28,844 nt of DNA. Source: an uncultured Clostridia bacterium. GTDB lineage: Bacteria; Bacillota; Clostridia; Oscillospirales; CAG-272. The notes beneath the pieces are model-generated. The model saw nothing but the letters and a program-made list of their open reading frames with translations, did no database searches and had not been told where the DNA came from. The translations under genes were made by a program, and so were the position numbers. Shown piece by piece: positions 8,120 to 13,806 of this stretch (the first letter of the stretch is position 1; the number at the start of each line of letters is the position of its first letter). Location: the NCBI GenBank assembly GCA_947624945.1, contig CANQMJ010000011.1, positions 1 through 28,844 on the forward strand, given 5' to 3'.

Positions 8120-8160
8120 GCGGTAGAGATGCGTTTTCGCTCTCTACCGCGCCGTTTTTT
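8120..8160 (+). terminator. Intrinsic terminator after the thioredoxin reductase-like gene
   Basis: A perfect 10-base-pair stem GCGGTAGAGA/TCTCTACCGC (8120-8129 with 8141-8150) is followed by GCCGTTTTTT. This is a textbook Rho-independent terminator. Confidence 0.9.
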
Positions 8161-8189
8161 ACAGTCGAGATGCGGCATCGCGAAGTAGG

Positions 8190-8218
8190 TTGCGTTTTTG
8201 ACGACGCCGTTATACAAT
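8190..8218 (+). promoter_or_regulatory. Promoter of the haemolysin III family gene
   Basis: The -35 is TTGCGT (8190-8195), the spacer is 17 bases and the -10 is TACAAT (8213-8218). It lies 39 bases before the start codon and downstream of the previous terminator, so the gene is probably transcribed alone. Confidence 0.65.
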
Positions 8219-8256
8219 CGTCTCACAGACAAACACATGGGGGACGGTCACACAAA

Positions 8257-8937
8257 ATGACAAATTCCAAACGCATACCGCTCCGCGAACGCAGGCTGCC
8301 CGACTACACGCGCGGCGAGGAGCTTTTCAATACCATATCGCACATCGCGGGCGCCGCGTTCGGCGTCGCCGCGCTCGTCGTCTGCGTCCTTATCTCGGCA
8401 TGGCACCGCGACGCGTGGGCCGTCGTCGGGTCGTCCATATACGGCGCGTCGCTCATAGCGCTCTACACGATGTCGAGCGTTTATCACGGACTGCGCCCCG
8501 GCACGGCGAAAAAGGTGATGCAGATAATCGACCACTGCACGATATATTTTCTGATCGCGGGCACGTACACGCCGATAGTGCTGACGCGGATCCGCCGCTG
8601 CTCGCCCGGCTGGGGGTGGGGACTGTTCGGCGTCGTTTGGGGATTCGCCGTGCTCGGCGCAGTCTTAAACGCCATCGACCTGCGCCGTTACCGCGTATTT
8701 TCAATGATATGCTACATCGGCATGGGGTGGTGCATAGTCGCGGCGGCGAAGCCTGCGCTCGCGTCGATCCCGATGACGGCGCTTCTCTACCTTTTGGCGG
8801 GCGGCATCGCGTACACGATAGGTGCGGTCCTTTACGGCGCGGGCAGGACGCACAGGTACATGCATTCGGTGTTCCACCTTTTCGTCGTGGCGGGCAGCGT
8901 GCTTCAGTTTATAGCCATCGCGGGATATATAATCTGA
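8257..8937 (+). CDS. Haemolysin III / YqfA family membrane protein (PAQR-like)
   Basis: A 226-residue protein with about seven transmembrane helices, matching the haemolysin III (YqfA/PAQR-related) family. Conserved features are FNTISHIAGAAFGV near the N-terminus, the SSVYHGL motif, DHCTIYFLIAGTYTP in the middle and HSVFHLFVV near the C-terminus. The serine, aspartate and histidines in these motifs form the metal-binding, hydrolase-like centre proposed for the superfamily. Despite the name, bacterial members are not established toxins and the physiological role is uncertain. The ATG at 8257 was chosen because the protein then begins where family members do. The best ribosome binding site (GGGGGACGG) is rather far upstream, so the start is slightly uncertain. 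It is monocistronic, between two terminators. Confidence 0.9.
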   Translation: MTNSKRIPLRERRLPDYTRGEELFNTISHIAGAAFGVAALVVCVLISAWHRDAWAVVGSSIYGASLIALYTMSSVYHGLRPGTAKKVMQIIDHCTIYFLIAGTYTPIVLTRIRRCSPGWGWGLFGVVWGFAVLGAVLNAIDLRRYRVFSMICYIGMGWCIVAAAKPALASIPMTALLYLLAGGIAYTIGAVLYGAGRTHRYMHSVFHLFVVAGSVLQFIAIAGYII

Positions 8938-8961
8938 GATAATAAGAGTATGACAAAGCGA

Positions 8962-8997
8962 AAGAGGGGGAGCTTTTAAATGAAAGCTCCCCCTCTT
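8962..8997. terminator. Bidirectional terminator between haemolysin III gene and malQ
   Basis: A perfect 15-base-pair stem (8962-8976 with 8983-8997, AAGAGGGGGAGCTTT arm) has a 6-base loop. On the plus strand CCCTGCTCTTTTTTT follows. It lies between two convergent genes. Confidence 0.85.
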
Positions 8998-9030
8998 CCC
9001 TGCTCTTTTTTTAACTAAATCGCGTCCCGA

Positions 9031-10494
9031 TCATCTGTACCGCGCGTACATCTCGTTCGTGCGCCGCCACATGGCGCAGTCGATGCCGGAGAGCTGCTCC
9101 TTCGTCACGCGGAAGCGCCAGTTGCCGCCGCCGGCGACGCCGGGCGTATTCATGCGCGTGTCCGCGCCGTAGCCGAGGATGTCCTGTATCGGTATTATCG
9201 CAAGTCCCGCCGACGATGCGAGCACCGTTTTGACTACGCGTTCGCGCGCCGCGTTCCAGTCGTCGGGGCAGCCGCAGTAGTCGAACAGCTCGCGCCGCAT
9301 ATGGGGCGGCATCTCCCATATCGCGCCGAGCATCGTGTTGTTGTCGTGCGTGCCCGTGTACGCGACGCAGTTGTTTATGTAATTGTGCGGGCGATGCGTC
9401 GAGTCGCCGCTATGAAGGAATCCGAACTGTAATACGCGCATACCGGGCATGCCGCTGTAATCGAGTAGCGCGCGCACCTCGTCGGTGATGTCGCCGAGGT
9501 CCTCAGCGATTATGAGCTTGTTGTCCTTTTTCGCCATCTCGTTCGCCATGTCGACGAATGCTTCTCTCGGGCCGGGCGCCCAGTGACCGTGCTTTGCGGT
9601 CTTTTCACCCGCTTTGATGCGGTAATAGGACTCGACGGCGCGGAAGTGGTCGATGCGGACGCCGTCGAACAGCTCGAGCATGAAGCCGAGCCTGTCGCGC
9701 CAGAACGAGTAGCCGTCCTTCGCCATCGCGTTCCAGTCATAGAGCGGATTTTCCCAGAGCTGACCGTCGGCGGAAAAATAATCCGGCGGGACGCCCGCAA
9801 CGAACGACGGTCTGCCGTCGCTCTCGAGCTGGAACTGCGAGCGGTTGCTGTATACGTCGCTGCTGTCGAGCGAGACGTAGAACGGTATGTCGCCGATCAT
9901 GTATACGCGTTTTTTGTGCGCGTACTCGACGACGTCCGCCCACTGGCGGAAGAACTCGTATTCGATAAAGCGCCATGCGCGCTCGCGCTTTTCGTCCTCG
10001 GCGGTAAACGTGTCGTCGGTCCATTCGAGCCACGGTTTGCCGCCGTGACGCTCCTTTTTGGCGAGGAACCGGCACGCGTCGGCGACGTGCGGATGCGTGC
10101 TCATGAAGTCGTCAACATCTTTGACGGTCTCGGGCTTTGCCATCGCGCGTTCGGCGGCGCGGAAGAGGAGCGGCGTGCGCGATTTCGCCAGCTGCGCAAA
10201 GTCGCACGAATACGGCGTTTCGGGACGTGCTCCGTCAAGCTCCGCGCGGGTGAGGTATCCGTTTTTGCAGAGGATATCGAGGTCGATGAAGTTGGGGTTG
10301 CCGGAGAATGTCGAGACGGAGCTGTACGGCGACGCGTACGCGTCGGGGATGCAGAACGGCAGTACCTGCCAGTACGAGAATCCCGCGTCCGCAAGCATAT
10401 CGACGAAGCGGCGCGCGCCGTCGCCGAAGCTGCCGCAGCCGTAGTCGCCGGGCAGCGATGAGATGTGAAGAAGTATTCCGCTTTTGCGCTGCAT
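9031..10494 (-). CDS. malQ: 4-alpha-glucanotransferase (amylomaltase, GH77)
   Basis: This cytoplasmic enzyme transfers alpha-1,4-glucan segments between maltodextrins and releases glucose, as part of maltose/glycogen use. It has 487 residues, normal for the short bacterial form. Family marks are the start SGILLHISSLPGDYGCGSFG and YWQVLP, plus the GH77 catalytic residues: nucleophile Asp282 in RIDHFRA, acid/base Glu331 in IIAEDLGD and Asp384 in GTHDNN. The ATG at 10494 follows AAAGGA by 7 bases. A TTG at 10521 lacks a ribosome binding site. The promoter and an operator-like array of TTGCGT half-sites lie at 10530-10569. No glycogen phosphorylase or sugar ABC transporter is next to it. It is divergent from the oxidoreductase/deacetylase operon. 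Confidence 0.97.
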   Translation of the reverse strand: MQRKSGILLHISSLPGDYGCGSFGDGARRFVDMLADAGFSYWQVLPFCIPDAYASPYSSVSTFSGNPNFIDLDILCKNGYLTRAELDGARPETPYSCDFAQLAKSRTPLLFRAAERAMAKPETVKDVDDFMSTHPHVADACRFLAKKERHGGKPWLEWTDDTFTAEDEKRERAWRFIEYEFFRQWADVVEYAHKKRVYMIGDIPFYVSLDSSDVYSNRSQFQLESDGRPSFVAGVPPDYFSADGQLWENPLYDWNAMAKDGYSFWRDRLGFMLELFDGVRIDHFRAVESYYRIKAGEKTAKHGHWAPGPREAFVDMANEMAKKDNKLIIAEDLGDITDEVRALLDYSGMPGMRVLQFGFLHSGDSTHRPHNYINNCVAYTGTHDNNTMLGAIWEMPPHMRRELFDYCGCPDDWNAARERVVKTVLASSAGLAIIPIQDILGYGADTRMNTPGVAGGGNWRFRVTKEQLSGIDCAMWRRTNEMYARYR

Positions 10495-10529
10495 TGTTTT
10501 GTCCTTTGATAGTTTGGTCAAACGCTGAT

Positions 10530-10558
10530 ATCATATCATATTTTGCGTGTAAACGCAA
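10530..10558 (-). promoter_or_regulatory. malQ promoter
   Basis: On the minus strand the -35 is TTGCGT (10558-10553), the spacer is 17 bases and the -10 is TATGAT (10535-10530). The -35 box is itself one of the repeated half-sites of the neighbouring operator candidate. Confidence 0.7.
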
Positions 10559-10569
10559 GTTTTTTGCGT
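10543..10569. promoter_or_regulatory. Candidate operator: alternating TTGCGT half-sites
   Basis: Three half-sites alternate in orientation: TTGCGT (10543-10548), ACGCAA (10553-10558) and TTGCGT (10564-10569), with gaps of 4 and 5 bases. The outer pair reads CGCAAGTTTTTTGCG (10554-10568). This resembles LacI-type MalR operators of Gram-positive bacteria, which have CGCAA arms around a short centre. It covers the -35 and spacer of malQ, a place where a repressor would block transcription. The regulator is not in the window. Confidence 0.55.
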
Positions 10570-10635
10570 GAAACTTTCCGCAAAAGTTTAGGCGCGGCCA
10601 TCATGTGCAAACCTCTTTTCTTTTCCGCGCATTTG

Positions 10636-10644
10636 TGGTAGAAT
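10636..10644 (+). promoter_or_regulatory. Extended -10 promoter of the oxidoreductase operon
   Basis: TGG-TAGAAT (10636-10644) lies 20 bases before the oxidoreductase start. The -35 region has no good TTGACA match, consistent with an extended -10 promoter. Confidence 0.55.
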
Positions 10645-10664
10645 ACACGAAAAGAGGTGACAAC

Positions 10665-11966
10665 ATGCAAAAACCGATAACCGCCGTGCTCGTCGGCGCG
10701 GGCAACAGGGCGGACGTATACGCGAGAGTGTCGCTCTCGCACCCTGATAAATTAAAAATAGTCGGCATCGTCGACCCCGACCCCGTCAGACGCGGACTGA
10801 TGCGCGACAAATATAACGTCGACGGGCAAAACTGCTTCTCGGACGTCGGCGAATTCGTGTTGCGCGGACGGTTCGCCGACGCCGTCATAAACGGCACGAT
10901 GGACAAGCTCCACGTCAAAACGTCGTTGCCGATACTCGAGGCGGGTTACGACATGCTTTTAGAAAAGCCGTTCGCCGTAAACGAATCCGAGATGAACGAG
11001 CTCGTCATGACTGCCCGCAGCCATAACAGGCGCGTCGTCGTATGCCACGTTCTGCGCTACACGGACTTCTACCGCGCCGTGCGCTCCCGCGTCGACTCGG
11101 GCGAGCTTGGCGACATCATCTCCGTCGAGATGTGCGAGCACGTCAACTACCACCACATGGCGGTGTCGTACGTGCGCGGCAAATGGCGCTCGGAGGAGAT
11201 ATGCGGCGCGCCGATGCTGCTCGCAAAATCGTGCCACGACATCGACATCATGCTGTGGCTGATGAAGGGCACGGCGTCGTCATCGTCGCCCGCGTTCGTG
11301 TCGAGTTTCGGCGGCGACTTTCAGTTCGGACCGGACCGCAAGCCGGACGGCGCGGGCACACGGTGCATGGCGGACTGTCCGCTCGCGGACGGTTGTATAT
11401 TCTCCGCGAAGGCGAACTATCTCGACGCCGTGCGGTGGACGCAGTACGTGTGGAAGTCGCTCGAGGGACACGGCGAGCCGACGTACGAGGGCAAGGCGCG
11501 CTCGCTTGCGACGGACAATCCGTACGGACGATGCGTCTGGGACTTCGACCGCGGCACGAACGTCGACCACCAGTCGGTGATGATAAACTTTTCAAACGGC
11601 GCCGTCGGCACGTTTTCGATGACAGGCGGCAGCGCGAAGTCGGAGCGCAACATACACATCGTCGGCACGCGCGGCGAACTCAAGGGCACGTTCGAGGATT
11701 CGCGCTATGTCGTGCGTACGATGGCGCCGAGCACGAAGGCGGGCTATGACGAGCGCGAATACGATTTGCGCGTCGGCGGCGACATGATAGGCGCGTCGGG
11801 CGGTCACGGCGGCGGCGACGAGCACCTCGTGCTCGACTTCGTCGACTACATACGCGGCGGCGAGCCGTCGGTCTCGTGCGCGACGCTCGACGACTCGATG
11901 ACGAGCCATCTGACCGTTTTCCGCGCGGAGCAGGCGCGAAAGTCCGGCACGGTCGTGAAAATATAA
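10665..11966 (+). CDS. Gfo/Idh/MocA family oxidoreductase
   Basis: A 433-residue NAD(P)-dependent oxidoreductase of the glucose-fructose oxidoreductase/inositol dehydrogenase/MocA superfamily, acting on sugars or sugar derivatives in the cytoplasm. The N-terminal Rossmann fold has VLVGAGNRADVYA (about 8-20). The conserved LLEKPFAVN (about 98-106) carries the catalytic lysine, and the C-terminal alpha/beta domain has the SCHDIDIMLWLM motif. An insert contains RCMADCPLADGC, a cysteine cluster seen in several members of this superfamily that may bind metal. It is longer than the 330-390 residues of simple members. The ATG at 10665 follows AAGAGGTG. A PIG-L deacetylase starts 14 bases after the stop, so the two probably act on one substrate, perhaps an N-acetylated sugar. 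The substrate is unknown. Confidence 0.92.
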   Translation: MQKPITAVLVGAGNRADVYARVSLSHPDKLKIVGIVDPDPVRRGLMRDKYNVDGQNCFSDVGEFVLRGRFADAVINGTMDKLHVKTSLPILEAGYDMLLEKPFAVNESEMNELVMTARSHNRRVVVCHVLRYTDFYRAVRSRVDSGELGDIISVEMCEHVNYHHMAVSYVRGKWRSEEICGAPMLLAKSCHDIDIMLWLMKGTASSSSPAFVSSFGGDFQFGPDRKPDGAGTRCMADCPLADGCIFSAKANYLDAVRWTQYVWKSLEGHGEPTYEGKARSLATDNPYGRCVWDFDRGTNVDHQSVMINFSNGAVGTFSMTGGSAKSERNIHIVGTRGELKGTFEDSRYVVRTMAPSTKAGYDEREYDLRVGGDMIGASGGHGGGDEHLVLDFVDYIRGGEPSVSCATLDDSMTSHLTVFRAEQARKSGTVVKI

Positions 11967-11980
11967 GAGGGGGCACCGAC

Positions 11981-12811
11981 ATGGAAATATATATCCCCGA
12001 CGGGAGAAGCGAAAACGATGCCCTCGCGTCGACGACGCATCTCGCCGTCTCGGCGCATGAGGACGACATCGAATTTATGGCTTACGACGGTATACTGCGC
12101 TGCCGAAAATCGGACGCGCTTTCATTCACCGCCGCCGTTTTGACCGACGGCGCGGGCAGTCCGCGCGCGGGAAAATACGCGTCGCTTTCCGACGCCGACA
12201 TGATAAAAGTGCGGCGCGAGGAACAGAAAAACGCCGCGCGCATCGGCGGCTACGGCGCACTCGTCATGTTCGACTATCCGTCGTCAAAAATAAAGGACCC
12301 CGCCGACACGGACGCCGTCGACGCGCTGTCGGAACTGTTCGAACGCACGCGTCCCGACGTGATCTACACGCACAACCCCGCCGACCGCCACGACACCCAC
12401 GTCGCCGCGTGCCTGCGCGCAGTTGAGGCGCTGCGGCGCGTATGCGGCGACGGCTATATGCCGTCGCACCTCTACGGCTGCGAGGTCTGGCGCGACCTCG
12501 ACTGGCTGACTGAGGGCGACAAGGTCAGTTTCGACGTCGGCGGCGAGCCTGCGCTCGAGTCGTCGCTGCTCGCGTCGTTCGACTCGCAGACGGCGGGCGG
12601 CAAGCGATACGACCTTGCCGTCGTCGGACGGCGGCTCGCGCACGCCACATTCGCCGAGTCGCATCATGTTGACACCTCCGACCGCGTGATATACGCCGTC
12701 GATATGATGCCGCTGCTACGCGACAAAACGCTCTCCGTCTCCGACTTCATATGCGAAAAAATAAGCGCCTTTGACCGCGAGGTCAGAAACACGCTTTCAA
12801 GACTCATGTAA
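11981..12811 (+). CDS. PIG-L (LmbE-like) family deacetylase
   Basis: A 276-residue zinc-dependent deacetylase of the PIG-L/LmbE fold, which removes acetyl from N-acetylglucosamine-containing molecules. The metal and catalytic motif AHEDDIEF is at 25-32 (family form AHxDDxE). The second metal motif THNPADRHDTH is at 130-140, supplying His and Asp ligands. A VLTDGAGSPRAGKYA segment and a VRREEQKNAARIGG helix are typical of clostridial members. The ATG at 11981 was chosen because AGAGGGGG lies just upstream and the gene then starts 14 bases after the oxidoreductase stop. It is the second gene of a two-gene operon ending in a strong terminator. The natural substrate is not evident. Confidence 0.93.
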   Translation: MEIYIPDGRSENDALASTTHLAVSAHEDDIEFMAYDGILRCRKSDALSFTAAVLTDGAGSPRAGKYASLSDADMIKVRREEQKNAARIGGYGALVMFDYPSSKIKDPADTDAVDALSELFERTRPDVIYTHNPADRHDTHVAACLRAVEALRRVCGDGYMPSHLYGCEVWRDLDWLTEGDKVSFDVGGEPALESSLLASFDSQTAGGKRYDLAVVGRRLAHATFAESHHVDTSDRVIYAVDMMPLLRDKTLSVSDFICEKISAFDREVRNTLSRLM

Positions 12812-12833
12812 TAAAGGTTTTTGAAAAAAAGGT

Positions 12834-12871
12834 TTGGGGAAGAAACTTTTTACAAAAAGTTTCTTCCCCAA
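12834..12871. terminator. Long perfect-stem terminator
   Basis: An 18-base-pair perfect stem (12834-12851 with 12854-12871; arm TTGGGGAAGAAACTTTTT) lies between the convergent deacetylase and GNAT genes. The same GAAACTTTTT core recurs at 16654-16689 and 21209-21244, so it belongs to a dispersed terminator family. Confidence 0.85.
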
Positions 12872-12875
12872 CATT

Positions 12876-13709
12876 TTATTCCTTCCAATCAAAAATAAGC
12901 GCCAGCTGCGCGCCTGCGAACATGAACCCGAGCGATCTTGCAAACGCTATCGACGGCACGTTGTCCCTCGCTGCCTGATATACCCACTTGCGGTCGGGCA
13001 GGTTCGACATCGCGGAGGTGACGAGTGCTGTCGCGACTCCGCGTCTGCGGAATTTCGGCGGCACGTATATCTCCTCGAGAAAACCGATACCGCTCGGGCG
13101 CAGCGTGTTCCATGTCGCTAAACCGCAAAGCTCCCCGCCGTCGCGATAGCCGATAATGCGCGTCCCGTACTGCTCGTTAAAATCGAAATCGTACCCGGCA
13201 AAGCCTCCCGCCGAGATCTTGCCGAACCCCGTATCGTCGCCGACATCGCACAGCCTTTTGATATCGTCAAGATCGTCGCGGGTAAGCTCGGAAACATGCA
13301 TATCGCATGCAGCGTGTTCGCCCGGCTCGCGCGTGAAAACGCGCCACCCCCAGTACTCGTTCATCTTCTCCGTGAGCGGTTTCGGATGAAACAGCATGAA
13401 AGAGCGACGGCACCCCTCATGCTTCGACGCCTCCTTTTGCATCATGTCGTAGAATCTGCGGCACACGGATACGTAGTCGGCGTCATCCTCAAGCTCGTGG
13501 ATATTGCATTCGATCGTGTACGGATGATCCGGCGTCCATTGATGCGAGTCGAACATGACCGCGCACCCTTCGGTGCGGAAGCATGACACCGCTTCCGCAA
13601 CCCCCTCGTCACCTTCGTCGTACAACCCGTACTGCCAATCCTCCGTCAGAAGCTCCGGGTGATGAGACGCTGTCAGCGCGTAATATTCGCTTATCGTTAT
13701 CTTTTCCAT
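12876..13709 (-). CDS. GNAT family N-acetyltransferase
   Basis: A 277-residue protein with a C-terminal GNAT domain (about residues 130-277) that would transfer acetyl from acetyl-CoA. The acetyl-CoA motif is FLEEIYVPPKFRRRGVATAL (R/Q-x-x-G-x-G/A type loop), followed by the usual ARDNVPSIAFARSLGF. The N-terminal about 120 residues are acidic (LLTEDWQYGLYDEGDEGVAE) and resemble a second, degenerate GNAT-like half, so it may be a tandem GNAT. The ATG at 13709 gives a natural start (MEKITISEYYAL). An in-frame ATG at 13760 lies inside the operator-like palindrome and is unlikely. The upstream region holds two identical-arm palindromes (13747-13793). The substrate is unknown. Confidence 0.85.
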   Translation of the reverse strand: MEKITISEYYALTASHHPELLTEDWQYGLYDEGDEGVAEAVSCFRTEGCAVMFDSHQWTPDHPYTIECNIHELEDDADYVSVCRRFYDMMQKEASKHEGCRRSFMLFHPKPLTEKMNEYWGWRVFTREPGEHAACDMHVSELTRDDLDDIKRLCDVGDDTGFGKISAGGFAGYDFDFNEQYGTRIIGYRDGGELCGLATWNTLRPSGIGFLEEIYVPPKFRRRGVATALVTSAMSNLPDRKWVYQAARDNVPSIAFARSLGFMFAGAQLALIFDWKE

Positions 13710-13746
13710 GTTTTCGGTATCCGTATATTTTGCGTAACCAATATAT

Positions 13747-13793
13747 TTATGCGGCTGCATAACATCTGCACTCGATATTATGCAGCCGCATAA
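13747..13793. promoter_or_regulatory. Paired palindromes upstream of the GNAT gene
   Basis: Two 16-base sites, TTATGCGGCTGCATAA (13747-13762) and TTATGCAGCCGCATAA (13778-13793), are exact reverse complements of each other. Each is also an inverted repeat (TTATGC-N4-GCATAA). Their centres are 31 bases apart, close to three helical turns, as expected for two operator dimers on one DNA face. As RNA they would form a 16-base-pair hairpin with a 15-base loop, so a uvrA terminator is the alternative. A possible GNAT -10 (TATATT, 13745-13740) lies right beside the left site. Confidence 0.65.
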
Positions 13794-13806
13794 TATTCCT
13801 GCTGCT

